From: Mesorhizobium wenxiniae
Lineage (GTDB): Bacteria > Pseudomonadota > Alphaproteobacteria > Rhizobiales > Rhizobiaceae
NCBI RefSeq assembly: GCF_002284535.1
Contig: NZ_NPKH01000041.1
Span: 1 to 64,000, forward strand
Direction: 5' to 3'
DNA length: 64,000 nt
Part shown: positions 17,563 to 25,805 of the stretch, one piece after another
Layout of the letters: the number at the start of each line of letters is the position of its first letter
How positions within the stretch are numbered: position 1 is the stretch's first letter
The notes under the pieces: model-generated
What the model was told of the DNA's origin: nothing
The model's input: the letters and a program-made list of their open reading frames with translations, nothing else
Database searches by the model: none
Made by a program: the position numbers and the translations under genes

Positions 17563-19137
17563 ATGAGTGAGAACGCGCCGGTCGACCAGGAAGCGTCAAA
17601 CCCGCGGCGCGGACGCGCCGCCAGCGGTGGTGCCGCTGCCCGCCGGGCAGCGCGCTCGGGTGGCGGCCCCGGCACCCAGCTCACCTACATCAAGCGCAAG
17701 ATCAACGTTTATGAGGTGCTGGACGAGGAAGGGCTGGCGCTGATCGAGAAGAACACCGACACGGTACTCGAAGAGATCGGCATCATCTTTCGCGACGACG
17801 CCGAGGCGCTGCAGCTGTGGAAAGAGGCCGGCGCCGACGTCAAGGGCGAGCGCGTGCATTTCCCGAAGGGGCTCTGCCGCTCGCTTTTGAAAACCGCGCC
17901 ATCCGTCTATACCCAGCATGCCCGCAATGCCGAACGTTCGGTGCAGATCGGCGGCAACGCCACCGTCTTCGCGCCGGTCTACGGCCCGCCCTTCGTGCGC
18001 GACCTCGATGGCGTCAGGCGCTATGCGACGATCGAGGATTTCCGGAATTTCGTGAAGCTCGCCTATATGGCGCCGTCGATCCATCATTCGGGCGGCACGG
18101 TGTGCGAGCCAGTCGACGTGCCGGTCAACAAGCGCCATCTGGACATGATCTACAGCCACATCAAATATTCGGACAAGCCGTTTATGGGCTCGGTCACCGC
18201 GCCCGAGCGCGCCGAAGACACGGTGGCGATGGCCAAGATCGTGTTCGGCGACGATTTCGTCGAAAACAACACGGTTCTAACCAGCCTGATCAACGCCAAT
18301 TCGCCGATGGTGTTCGACGAGACCATGCTGGGTGCGCTGAAAGTCTATTCGCGTCACAACCAGGCCTGCATCGTCACGCCGTTCATTCTCGCCGGCGCAA
18401 TGAGCCCGGTGACGGTCGCCGGCACGCTGACCCAGGTTCTGGCCGAAGTGCTGGCCGGCGCGTCGTTCACGCAGCTGATCCGGCCGGGCGCGCCGGTGCT
18501 GTTCGGCACCTTCGCCTCGTCGATTTCGATGCAGTCGGGCGCGCCGACCTTCGGCACGCCGGAGCCGTCGCTGGTTTCCTATGGCGCGGCGCAGCTCGCC
18601 CGCCGGCTCGGCCTGCCGTTCCGCACCGGCGGCTCGCTTTGCGCTTCGAAGATACCGGACGCGCAGGCGGCCTATGAGAGCGCCAACACGCTGAACTCAA
18701 CGATTCTCGCCGGCACCAATTTCGTGCTGCATTCGGCCGGCTGGCTCGAAGGCGGACTCGCCTCCTGCTACGAAAAATTCATGATGGACATCGACCAGCT
18801 CGGCATGACGCAGAAATTCTCCGAAGGCGTCGACCTGTCGGAGAACGGCCAGGCGATGGACGCCATCCGCCAGGTCGGCCCGGGCAGCCACTATCTCGGC
18901 TGTGACCACACCCAGGCCAATTTCCAGACCGCCTTCTACCGTTCCAACATTGCCGACAACAATTCGTACGAGCAGTGGCTGGCCGAGGGCGAAAAAACCG
19001 CACCGCAGCGCGCCAACGAACTCGCCCGCCGCTGGCTGGAAAGCTACGAGGCGCCGCATCTCGATCAAGGTATCGACGATGGGCTGAAGGAGTTCATCGC
19101 CACGAAGAAAGCGTCGATGGCCGACGCCTTCACTTGA
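17563..19137 (+). CDS. MttB-family (non-pyrrolysine) trimethylamine/betaine methyltransferase, copy 1
   Basis: 524 aa from the ATG at 17563 (GGAAGG upstream). The first 45 residues are a basic low-complexity leader; the TIM-barrel catalytic domain follows, with ACIVTPFILAGAMSPVT near residue 265, SGAPTFGTPEPSLVSYG near 325 and LHSAGWLEGGLASCYEK near 390. No in-frame amber codon occurs, so it belongs to the Pyl-lacking MttB superfamily, of which MtgB demethylates glycine betaine. It would pass a methyl group to the corrinoid protein encoded divergently. The substrate is inferred from context. A paralogue is at 50289-51866. The mobile element begins within about 45 bp after its stop. Confidence 0.9.
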   Translation: MSENAPVDQEASNPRRGRAASGGAAARRAARSGGGPGTQLTYIKRKINVYEVLDEEGLALIEKNTDTVLEEIGIIFRDDAEALQLWKEAGADVKGERVHFPKGLCRSLLKTAPSVYTQHARNAERSVQIGGNATVFAPVYGPPFVRDLDGVRRYATIEDFRNFVKLAYMAPSIHHSGGTVCEPVDVPVNKRHLDMIYSHIKYSDKPFMGSVTAPERAEDTVAMAKIVFGDDFVENNTVLTSLINANSPMVFDETMLGALKVYSRHNQACIVTPFILAGAMSPVTVAGTLTQVLAEVLAGASFTQLIRPGAPVLFGTFASSISMQSGAPTFGTPEPSLVSYGAAQLARRLGLPFRTGGSLCASKIPDAQAAYESANTLNSTILAGTNFVLHSAGWLEGGLASCYEKFMMDIDQLGMTQKFSEGVDLSENGQAMDAIRQVGPGSHYLGCDHTQANFQTAFYRSNIADNNSYEQWLAEGEKTAPQRANELARRWLESYEAPHLDQGIDDGLKEFIATKKASMADAFT

Positions 19138-19180
19138 AAGGAGCCCGAGTCAGGCGGGGCTAAAGTCGCCAACATCATCC

Positions 19181-19198
19181 ATAAGGAAATGTGGCGGA
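19181..19198. other. Candidate attL core
   Basis: ATAAGGAAATGTGGCGGA, matching 16 of 18 positions with 35886-35903, and preceded at both ends by CATC(C). Placed between the MttB gene and the first element gene. Mismatches leave the exact core uncertain. Confidence 0.4.
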
Positions 19199-19251
19199 CG
19201 GGCCTAAGGGATTGATTTGCCTGCAGAAAATAGTAGGCGCTAACCCCGGTT

Positions 19252-19270
19252 CCCAGTTGCTTCCCCAGTT
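19252..19270 (-). repeat. AACTGGG pair (left end)
   Basis: On the minus strand AACTGGG occurs twice with 12-nt period. The same spaced pair is found at 33251-33269 and 35736-35754. Confidence 0.6.
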
Positions 19271-19327
19271 TGATCAAACCCCGTGACCACCTTGATCGGA
19301 AATACCTAGGTGCCGCATAATCGCGTC

Positions 19328-19600
19328 ATGGAACCGAAGAAACCGAAAAGCCAACTTCCAGAACCAAGGCAGCTCAACATCACCCAGCTAGCCGCATACC
19401 TTGGCTATTCCCGCGAGCACGTCAGTCGGAACCTAGGGGCTTGGGGCTTCGAGCGGACGCCGAAGAGTAGCGCCGCCCGACCGAAGTTCCTTGTCGAGGA
19501 CGCCGACCACTACCTTAAGCACGGAACGGCGAGGCCGCCCATCTTCACGGCACCGAGCGACCACATGCTCAAGCATGGCGAGCCCGAAGGCGGCTGGTAA
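19328..19600 (+). CDS. Small DNA-binding-like protein of the element
   Basis: 90 aa. Residues 18-40 (LNITQLAAYLGYSREHVSRN) look like a helix-turn-helix of the excisionase/MerR type, followed by GAWGFERTPKS and a C-terminal HGEPEGGW. Its place next to the left end fits an excisionase or directionality factor, but that is inference. The ATG at 19328 is preferred to an in-frame GTG at 19310; neither has a strong ribosome binding site. A copy of the CCCCGTGNCCAC motif lies about 30-50 bp upstream (19279-19299). Confidence 0.55.
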   Translation: MEPKKPKSQLPEPRQLNITQLAAYLGYSREHVSRNLGAWGFERTPKSSAARPKFLVEDADHYLKHGTARPPIFTAPSDHMLKHGEPEGGW

Positions 19601-19640
19601 TCACGAATTATATCCAAACGCAATAATAAGGCCGTTTTGC

Positions 19641-19700
19641 GTGTGGTCGAGTGTGACTTTGTGTGATCTCGTGTGATCGGCTGTGAGCAGGCGTGATCGC
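19641..19700 (+). repeat. Six tandem 10-bp repeats, consensus GTGTGATCNN
   Basis: Six units in exact 10-bp register, starting GTGTGG, GTGTGA, GTGTGA, GTGTGA, CTGTGA and GCGTGA. Inverted counterparts (TCACGC, also 10-bp spaced) lie beside the integrase gene at the other end, 35762-35872. Best read as integrase or accessory-protein arm-type sites. Confidence 0.65.
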
Positions 19701-19773
19701 CAATCGTGCAATGACTTCAATGGCTTACCTGGCTTATTCAATCCCTGCGCATCACGCGCATGGAGAGTAAGTC

Positions 19774-20523
19774 ATGAGGATAAGACGCAACCGAAACTAC
19801 CGCGCTGCCAAGAAGGCGAAGCTTCTGTCTGATAAGTGGCGCGAGAAGCTCAGCCCGAAGGTGGCCGAGATCCACCTCCTGCTTGGTCGGGAGTCAAAGG
19901 GCAGGGTGGAGATCGGCGAGATCCTGATCGACATCAAAGCGGGGCTGCACGATGGTCAGTGGCTTGAGTGGCTTAAGGAAGAGCTTCGCGTTCTATCTAT
20001 TCCGACAGTCGAAAACTACATGCGCATAGCCCATTTTTGCGCAGGCAGAGGAATCGTAGATTTTACGAATCTACCACTGTCTTCGCTTATCGATCTATCG
20101 CGCAAGCAGAACACGCACGAGCAGATAGAGGCGGCTCTGGCAGAAGCTGAGAAAGGTCCGGTCCCGCACAAACGAATGAAGGAGCTACTTAAGCGACCGA
20201 AGCCGAAACCGGAGCCGGAACCTGAGCGTAAGCCGGAACCCGAGCCTGAGCCGAAACCTTCCGGCAAGCCGGTGATGACCAAGGATGACATAGGGGTTCT
20301 TCGCGACCTGCTGCGACAACATCTAATGGACAATCCTGACTTGTACGAGAAGGTCATGACCGCAGTAAAGGAACGAGGCGTGCGCCTGCAGCTCGTCGGC
20401 AAATCGGGTCCCTTGAACATCCTTGAGATCGATGAACTGCTTGCGCCTTTCGATCCAGCAAGCCCCCCGGTGCCTGATTGGGTGAAAGCTCAGGGGCAGT
20501 CGGTGCCTGCGTACGCCGCTTAG
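19774..20523 (+). CDS. DUF3102-like protein with Pro-Glu-Lys linker
   Basis: 249 aa. The N-terminal half (IHLLLGRESKGRVEIGEILI, then LKEELRVLSIPTVENYMRIA) has the pattern of DUF3102, a domain found in phage and plasmid proteins and thought to bind DNA. Residues 142-170 are a PEPEPE-type linker. A C-terminal domain follows with no match known to me. GGAGAG precedes the ATG by 6 nt. Probably a replication or regulation accessory of the element. Confidence 0.55.
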   Translation: MRIRRNRNYRAAKKAKLLSDKWREKLSPKVAEIHLLLGRESKGRVEIGEILIDIKAGLHDGQWLEWLKEELRVLSIPTVENYMRIAHFCAGRGIVDFTNLPLSSLIDLSRKQNTHEQIEAALAEAEKGPVPHKRMKELLKRPKPKPEPEPERKPEPEPEPKPSGKPVMTKDDIGVLRDLLRQHLMDNPDLYEKVMTAVKERGVRLQLVGKSGPLNILEIDELLAPFDPASPPVPDWVKAQGQSVPAYAA

Positions 20524-20559
20524 CTGACTTATCGCGAGGGGTGGCGGTGCTGCCCCTTG

Positions 20560-20892
20560 CTAAGCTCGAAGCCGGCCTAGAATCTCGTTGCCCTTCGAGC
20601 GCCAATCCCATTTCTTTTCGCCGGTCATTTCGGCATGGACTGCCTTTGCCTCGTCCCCGTGGAGGACAGTTAGGGCCACCATCAGCGCATCTTCGTTGCG
20701 GTCGCGACCATCCCGACGCCTGAGGCCAGCCGCAACCCGTTCGGCTTCCTCGCGCTCGCCACGTTCCCACTTCGCAACGACCACCCTAGCCAGGTTGCCG
20801 AAGACCCGCTTGTCACGTTGGGCAAGCCACGGGTGCCACGACGATTCGGGTTCGAGGCCCAGTATCCAATTCCGGAAAAGTTCAAACATCAT
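20560..20892 (-). CDS. Hypothetical element protein, 110 aa
   Basis: Starts MMFELFRNWILGLEPESSWH and contains an arginine/glutamate-rich helical region near residues 40-70. No domain recognised. Its start overlaps the stop of the 118-aa gene upstream by 4 nt, so it is the last gene of the terminase-side minus-strand operon. Confidence 0.55.
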   Translation of the reverse strand: MMFELFRNWILGLEPESSWHPWLAQRDKRVFGNLARVVVAKWERGEREEAERVAAGLRRRDGRDRNEDALMVALTVLHGDEAKAVHAEMTGEKKWDWRSKGNEILGRLRA

Positions 20893-21245
20893 TCCAATCC
20901 CAGATAGCGGCGCATGATTAGGTCGGGCCTGACAGGCTCGCCGGTCATCTTGGCTGTGTGTTCTTCGATTGCGGCCAATTCCGCTTTCAGACCTTCAGCG
21001 GAAGCAAGCGAGACGTCACCCAAATCCGTGTCCACTTCGACGGCCGAACCATCAACAACCACTCGCTCGATCACGGGCGGCTCTGGCGCTGGAACGAAGC
21101 GAAGTTCTTCGGAATTGCCGTCAACGAACTGGCCGGTGCTGCAAACCACAATCGTCACCTCTTGCCCGTCGAACTCGTCCCCTGATAAGCGCTCGGGACA
21201 GCCCACTTCTAGGCCATCGGTGTCGACTAGTTTGACTATGGCCAT
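20889..21245 (-). CDS. Hypothetical element protein, 118 aa
   Basis: Acidic protein starting MAIVKLVDTDGLEVGCPERL, with alternating beta-strand-like stretches and a helical C-terminus (LKAELAAIEEHTAKMTGE). No family recognised. It lies 9 nt after the terminase gene and overlaps the next gene by 4 nt, so the three are co-transcribed; a packaging or head-completion role is possible. Confidence 0.55.
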   Translation of the reverse strand: MAIVKLVDTDGLEVGCPERLSGDEFDGQEVTIVVCSTGQFVDGNSEELRFVPAPEPPVIERVVVDGSAVEVDTDLGDVSLASAEGLKAELAAIEEHTAKMTGEPVRPDLIMRRYLGLE

Positions 21246-21254
21246 TTATCTACC

Positions 21255-22580
21255 TCACCATCCCGGTAAGCGCAGGACGCCGATCCCATCGTCCTGCGCG
21301 ACAAGCTCGCGGCCCATGACCGCATACCGAATGCTGTCCCAACAGTGATCGTGGCCTTTGCGCGGGATCGACAGCCGGTTCCCCTGTCGGTCGACACGCC
21401 ACTTGTAGTGCTTCGTCTCTTCGATGGTTTCGGTGCAGTCGGGATGGATGAACTTGTTCGGGAAACCGTTGATATGCCGGATGCCGTCGACCACGCCCTT
21501 GCCGTCAACGTTCTTGCGGGTCGTATCGATCAGCCAGCCCATAGCTTTCAGATCGTCGGTCGTGCGCTTTTCTGAATTGTCGGAGATGATCGTCAGCGAC
21601 TTGTCGCCTCCGGTGACGTGCATCAGCAGATCATTGATGCCTTCGACGTCCTCGCCGTACCCAACGGCTTCCTTCTCGATGAAGATCAAGCCGAACTTCT
21701 CGTTGACCCACGACTTGGTGGCAACAGTCGGGTCATCGACGTAGCCAAGGTCGAGGCCAACGCAGCAAGTCGCGCCCTCCAGATAGCGCTCTGGCACGGC
21801 GGCGACCTTGAAAGCCGTATAGATGCGCTCGCCCTTGTAGATGTCATATCCGCCGCTGTAGACGTGCCGCCACATGGCTTCGTCTTCTTCCTTGAGACGC
21901 CAATATTCGTCGGCAGCTGGCGATGCGAAAAAGAGGGGATTGTCGTCCTGGGTCGTCTCAAGCAGCAGTGTGCGCTGCGGCGGGTTCCCGGCTCTGTAAA
22001 GCTTCTCAACCGGGTCTTCGGGATCGAGCGGGTTCCACGAGCAAATCAGTTCCGCGCCACGTTCCCGGATGACGCGGACGACGTTCATCAGATCTTTGTG
22101 GGCGACGTTCCGGGCCTCATCCAGCCAGAAAATATCGACGCCATCCAGCCCGCGCGTACCTTCGTCGCTGTCGTGCTCAAGGCCTTGGAAGAACGCGAAC
22201 GAGCCGTTGACCCTGTTCCTGATCTCGTTCTGTACCACCTCGAAGCGGTTCCACAGACCGAGCATTCGGATGGCTTTTACCAGCGCCTGTCTGCTGGTGT
22301 GCTTGATCGAAACATGACGCTTTCGCAGGCCGGCGACGACGGTGTAAGCCGCGTCCATTCGCAGGATGATGTAGAGCGCAATCGAGGTCGTCTTTGCCGT
22401 GACGCGGCCACCCCAAACGGCCTTATGCGTGAAGCCCGGACGAAAGAGCTGGAGATAGTTTTCCGACAGGACTAGGCGACCGTCCCAGCTTCCACCGCCG
22501 CCTGTCGTCTCGCGCAACACCCGTAGCGCCCGGTTCGTCGCCGTCTCGCTCGTGAGGGTATTCCAACCGGCGATGCTCAT
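21255..22580 (-). CDS. Phage terminase large subunit, PBSX/Terminase_3-like
   Basis: 441 aa. The ATPase domain has a Walker A-like loop GGRVTAKTTS near residue 58 (the usual GK pair is AK here) and a Walker B FWLDEA near 151. The nuclease domain shows an acidic cluster GLDLGYVDDPT near 275, IISDNSEKRT near 335 and a final DSIRYAVMG. Together these mark a headful or cos packaging motor that cuts and translocates DNA. It is 14 nt downstream of a terminase-small-like gene, as in phages. A motif CCCCGTGCCCACTTAGACCA abuts the start. Confidence 0.85.
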   Translation of the reverse strand: MSIAGWNTLTSETATNRALRVLRETTGGGGSWDGRLVLSENYLQLFRPGFTHKAVWGGRVTAKTTSIALYIILRMDAAYTVVAGLRKRHVSIKHTSRQALVKAIRMLGLWNRFEVVQNEIRNRVNGSFAFFQGLEHDSDEGTRGLDGVDIFWLDEARNVAHKDLMNVVRVIRERGAELICSWNPLDPEDPVEKLYRAGNPPQRTLLLETTQDDNPLFFASPAADEYWRLKEEDEAMWRHVYSGGYDIYKGERIYTAFKVAAVPERYLEGATCCVGLDLGYVDDPTVATKSWVNEKFGLIFIEKEAVGYGEDVEGINDLLMHVTGGDKSLTIISDNSEKRTTDDLKAMGWLIDTTRKNVDGKGVVDGIRHINGFPNKFIHPDCTETIEETKHYKWRVDRQGNRLSIPRKGHDHCWDSIRYAVMGRELVAQDDGIGVLRLPGW

Positions 22581-22594
22581 AGCCCCGTGCCCAC

Positions 22595-23215
22595 TTAGAC
22601 CACTTTCCCAGACGGCGGCTTACCAATCGGGTTGCCGACCTTATCGGCCGACCGTTTGGCCCCTGCCTGTTCGAGGCGAAGGCCGTTCACCTTTGCGCCC
22701 AGCAGGCCGAGCAGCGTCTTGACGAAATGCTCATCGCATTCGCCCTTGGCGTAGGCCTGCAGAACCGTGTCGATTGCTTCGGTCGGCGCGAGTTCGGTCA
22801 GCTCCTTGGCTGCGGTGATCGAGTTAGGCACGGCGGCAGGCCCGACAGCGCGCTTGATGATCTCGTTGGCGACATCGAGGCGATCCGCGACCTTTCCGGT
22901 GTGGAGAGTTTCCTCGAACACCTCGAACGCCATTCGCAGGGAAGCGGCGGCACGAGCGCGGACATATTTCTTGGCCGATGCAACCGACATGGCGCTGTTC
23001 TTCGCGCCGGCATCATTCAGGAAATATTCGTGGCGCTTTTTGAGGAAATCGGCTCGGGCCTGATCCTCGGCCTCGCGCTGAGCCTTGCGCGCGCGGTACT
23101 CTTCATCGACCGACAGGTTGCGGATGATGATCTGCCACTTGAATTCCGCCTGCTCGTCGGTGAGTTCGGCGATAGGTTTGATGCCGCGAACGTCAAGGTT
23201 TAGTGTAAAAGGCAT
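22595..23215 (-). CDS. Probable terminase small subunit
   Basis: 206 aa, predicted almost wholly helical, with repeated charged segments (EEYRARKAQREAEDQARADF). Position directly before the large terminase gene is the main reason for the call; sequence similarity to known TerS families is not obvious to me. The inner ATG at 23215 (MPFTLNLDVRG) is chosen because upstream residues to 23350 look non-coding. A CCCCGTGACCAC motif lies 9-26 bp upstream of this start. Confidence 0.5.
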   Translation of the reverse strand: MPFTLNLDVRGIKPIAELTDEQAEFKWQIIIRNLSVDEEYRARKAQREAEDQARADFLKKRHEYFLNDAGAKNSAMSVASAKKYVRARAAASLRMAFEVFEETLHTGKVADRLDVANEIIKRAVGPAAVPNSITAAKELTELAPTEAIDTVLQAYAKGECDEHFVKTLLGLLGAKVNGLRLEQAGAKRSADKVGNPIGKPPSGKVV

Positions 23216-23434
23216 GGGATATACCCCGTGACCACGTTGATACCGTAACAAATACATGAGGCGCGCAAATAAAACAAGGGATATATACAGTATTCGTGCA
23301 GAATGATATTGACACATGATTGTGTCACCTGCGATTGTACGGTGTCCCACCTTGATCGAGGGGCATCCCGTGCCCTTGTGGCGAAGGCCTGATCCGCCGA
23401 GGGGTGCCCCTTTGGTGGAGACGAAAGGGACGCA

Positions 23435-23659
23435 ATGAACGCCACACCCGCCATTCCCCTAGACGAGCGATTGAACCCGCCAGACAGCGAGCGCCTGAAT
23501 CCGCCTGACGTCGGGCGACCGAGCGCTGAAATGCTCCTGACCCTGCCGAAGTTCATCGTCGGCGAGCTCATGTTCGGCGCGCCGGTTCCGATCACCTACT
23601 ACGTCGAAGAAGACGGCGAACTGAAACTGAACGCCGCGAGCATCAAGGTCGAGCCATGA
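23435..23659 (+). CDS. Small element protein with LNPPD repeat
   Basis: 74 aa, starting MNATPAIPLDERLNPPDSER; the short unit ERLNPPD occurs twice. The rest (MLLTLPKFIVGELMFGAPVP) may form a small beta domain. GAGACGAAAGGGACGCA precedes the ATG. Its TGA overlaps the next small frame's ATG. First gene of the plus-strand head module; function unknown. Confidence 0.5.
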   Translation: MNATPAIPLDERLNPPDSERLNPPDVGRPSAEMLLTLPKFIVGELMFGAPVPITYYVEEDGELKLNAASIKVEP

Positions 23660-23784
23660 GCGCCTTCGTAAATCCATTTCTCAAGGCCGAACTTCAAGGC
23701 CTCTTGATGCGGTCCCTGACCAATCGCCTCATTGCCCTTACACCACGGCAATGCCGAGTTGGCCTCCAAGTGCGAGCAGATTGA
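23656..23784 (+). CDS. Tiny overlapping frame between the 74-aa gene and the protease
   Basis: 42 codons starting MSAFVNPFLKAELQGLLMRS. Its ATG overlaps the stop of the preceding gene (ATGA), and its 3' end overlaps the protease frame by 53 nt in another register. It might be a small protein, or a protease N-terminus separated by a frameshift. Confidence 0.3.
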   Translation: MSAFVNPFLKAELQGLLMRSLTNRLIALTPRQCRVGLQVRAD

Positions 23785-24382
23785 AGCAGGTTTTAGGAAC
23801 CAACTTGTCGAACTCGACGCGCTTGGCACCCAGCGCAAGTTCACGCGCGGCATGCATGTTGAACTTGCGCAGGACGGCAACGGCATAATCTCCGGCTGGG
23901 CCAGTACGCCGGACCGTGACGCCTACGGCCACGAGGTCGTCAACGGGGCCTTTGCCGCAGCCATCACACGCCGCGGGCTGACCGGGCCGAAAGCCATCAA
24001 GCTCCTGCTCGATCACGACTGGACCCGGCCAGCCGGTCTGATCACGACGCTCGAATACCGCAGCAAGGGGCTGTGGATTGAGGCGCAGCTTGACCTTGAT
24101 GTCGGCTACGTCGCCGACAGGTACTCGATCATCCGCAAGCTTAACGGCTTCAATTTCTCCGTCGGCTTCATGCTCGAGGACTACGAGATAAAGACCGACC
24201 GGAACAAGCAGGAGTACCTGCAAGTCAACCGCGGCGATCTGTTCGAGGTCAGCGCGGTCTGCTTCCCGGCGAACGAAGAAGCCACGCTCGACCACGTCAA
24301 AGGCGTGCCCTTTGACGACGCAGTTTCAAAGCTGCGCGCCCAATTCGCCGAAATGAAACGTACCATCCAACGCCCCCTGTAA
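23732..24382 (+). CDS. HK97-family phage prohead protease
   Basis: 216 aa. Core marks: GIISGWASTPDRDAYGHEVV near residue 50, LLLDHDW near 88 (catalytic His), FNFSVGFML near 138 (catalytic Ser) and EVSAVCFPANEEA near 165. This serine protease cuts scaffold and capsid proteins during head maturation. Oddly, no portal gene precedes it and no HK97 major capsid gene follows. The N-terminal 40 residues are atypical, so the true start may differ. Confidence 0.8.
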   Translation: MPLHHGNAELASKCEQIEAGFRNQLVELDALGTQRKFTRGMHVELAQDGNGIISGWASTPDRDAYGHEVVNGAFAAAITRRGLTGPKAIKLLLDHDWTRPAGLITTLEYRSKGLWIEAQLDLDVGYVADRYSIIRKLNGFNFSVGFMLEDYEIKTDRNKQEYLQVNRGDLFEVSAVCFPANEEATLDHVKGVPFDDAVSKLRAQFAEMKRTIQRPL

Positions 24383-24397
24383 CAAAGGAACCAAACA

Positions 24398-24814
24398 ATG
24401 ATCGATGCCAAGAAGACCCTCGAACTCATGGTCAAGGCGGAATGGACCGCCCCACTGTTCAAAGAATCCATCAACTCGGCCATCCACATGGAGAACTCGC
24501 TGCGCCCCAAGAATGCGCACGCCCTTTTGACGAGCGAGCAGGCCGATGACTTCTTCAAGACGGGCCGGCTCGATGGCGACTTCGCCGACTGGTTCGAGAA
24601 GTGGGCCGGGCGGCGGCAAGGCGGCAATGGCGTGTCCACCACCACGTTCCCGAAACCCGAGCCCATGACAAAGCTCAACATGGTCAGCGCGCCATTGTTG
24701 CTGCCCGCCGAAACCGAACTGGCGCAGGACGGCCCAGAGATCAGGCTCAACGATATCACCAACCAGAAGGCGCGGGCCAAGATGCTAGCCGACGCCCGCG
24801 ACACGGTCAGATGA
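24398..24814 (+). CDS. Hypothetical head-module protein, 138 aa
   Basis: Starts MIDAKKTLELMVKAEWTAPL with AAAGGAACC upstream. It sits where a major capsid gene normally follows the protease, but at 138 aa it is far too short and shows no HK97 capsid features. Two parts: a helical N-terminus and a proline-rich middle (TTTFPKPEPMTKLN). It could be a decoration or head-size protein; this is a guess from position. Confidence 0.5.
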   Translation: MIDAKKTLELMVKAEWTAPLFKESINSAIHMENSLRPKNAHALLTSEQADDFFKTGRLDGDFADWFEKWAGRRQGGNGVSTTTFPKPEPMTKLNMVSAPLLLPAETELAQDGPEIRLNDITNQKARAKMLADARDTVR

Positions 24815-25035
24815 TCAAGCTGCATTTCACGCCGCCGCAGCGCAACCCGGAACGGCCCGCTGACGGCCACCTGATCTCGTCGCCCCTCGACATGAAGACC
24901 ATGGCGCTCGATGCCACCGCTGGGGCCGATCCCAAATATGCGGCCGGTATCGATCACACGGCGACGGACTGGATGAAGAACGGCTTGCCGGACGAAACCC
25001 CCCTGTCCACGCCGACCAAGGACGAAGGTGGGTGA
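24811..25035 (+). CDS. Hypothetical small element protein, 74 aa
   Basis: Starts MIKLHFTPPQRNPERPADGH; its ATG overlaps the previous stop (ATGA), and its stop overlaps a GTG of the following tiny frame. Mostly polar and extended. No family recognised. The chain of 4-nt overlaps supports it as a real operon member. Confidence 0.5.
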   Translation: MIKLHFTPPQRNPERPADGHLISSPLDMKTMALDATAGADPKYAAGIDHTATDWMKNGLPDETPLSTPTKDEGG

Positions 25036-25133
25036 GGCGTGACCTGTCAGGCTTCTACGGGCCCGAGCCGATCCACGAAGGCGAGGCATTGGCGAAGGCG
25101 ATCATTGAGACGGTCGAGCGTCTTAGCCGTTGA
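25032..25133 (+). CDS. Tiny coupled frame, 33 aa
   Basis: GTG start inside the previous stop (GTGA), reading VRRDLSGFYGPEPIHEGEAL then AKAIIETVERLSR. Coding-like composition and overlap argue for a real gene; length and lack of homology argue against. Function unknown. Confidence 0.35.
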   Translation: MRRDLSGFYGPEPIHEGEALAKAIIETVERLSR

Positions 25134-25136
25134 TGC

Positions 25137-25301
25137 TTACCATGAGCGCCAAAGTGCGATGATCGAAAGTGCCAGGGCTACCACTGAGATGCCGATGCCG
25201 ATGTTGGCGCGCCACTCGTCAGAACGTCTTTGGCGCTTAGCTTCCACACGGTCCCTATGAGCCCTCACCTTCTTCATTGGATCGAAATTCTGATCGCTCA
25301 T
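25137..25301 (-). CDS. Small single-pass membrane protein
   Basis: 54 aa from the ATG at 25301. A charged N-terminus (MKKVRAHRDRVEAKRQRRSD) is followed by one hydrophobic helix (IGISVVALALSIIALW) at the C-terminus. Resembles phage-encoded small membrane proteins such as holin- or exclusion-like factors, but no motif proves this. Same strand as two further membrane or coiled-coil genes. Confidence 0.45.
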   Translation of the reverse strand: MSDQNFDPMKKVRAHRDRVEAKRQRRSDEWRANIGIGISVVALALSIIALWRSW

Positions 25302-25368
25302 CCAACCCTCCGAACGCGAAATATGGGCTTTGTGCAAGCAAGTGGCGGCGAGTAGCATCCCTGCCTCT

Positions 25369-25752
25369 TCATCCGTTTGTCTTCTGCCACGCCTTCCAAT
25401 CCTCGCGCAGATCGGAGTCGTCGGCTATCGCCTCGACCTGATTACGGGCGGCCCGCACGTCTCGCAAGGCTCCGTCAATCTGCTTGGCGACGGCCTGTAT
25501 TAGCTGCGTCGGATGATCGAGATTTGCATTGCGCAGTTGATAAATCGCCTCGTCAATTTCCAACCGAGGTTCAGATGTCGCGACACGCTCATGCCGTTTG
25601 AGATCAGGTGGCATCGGCGTCCGTTCAGGCAACGGGTGCTTGTCGGTAAACACCTTGATCGTTGCGGTCAGCTTGGCCACTTCCGACTTCAACAGCCGCA
25701 TCTCTCGCACGACTTTGGCGAGGTCATCTTTAATGCTTTCGACGGCGGACAT
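25369..25752 (-). CDS. Coiled-coil hypothetical protein
   Basis: 127 aa from the ATG at 25752. Residues 3-40 (ESIKDDLAKVVREMRLLKSE) form a heptad-like helix, then a proline-rich link (HPLPERTPMPPDLKRHE) and a helical C-terminus ending WKAWQKTNG. No known domain. Lies between two membrane-protein genes on the same strand. Confidence 0.45.
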   Translation of the reverse strand: MSAVESIKDDLAKVVREMRLLKSEVAKLTATIKVFTDKHPLPERTPMPPDLKRHERVATSEPRLEIDEAIYQLRNANLDHPTQLIQAVAKQIDGALRDVRAARNQVEAIADDSDLREDWKAWQKTNG

Positions 25753-25805
25753 TGGCGATTCTCTCATTCGCCATGTTGTAACACGGGGACACCACTCGCG
25801 TGCGA

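Noticed and set aside
17563..19137. Pyrrolysine-containing MttB
   Set aside because: No in-frame amber codon within the gene, and no pyl genes in the window.
19181..19260. tRNA-Leu-like sequence at the left boundary (TGTGGCGGA start)
   Set aside because: No cloverleaf, anticodon arm or CCA end could be built.
20200..20265. Tandem DNA repeats in the 249-aa element gene
   Set aside because: They simply encode a Pro-Glu-Lys linker and stay in frame.
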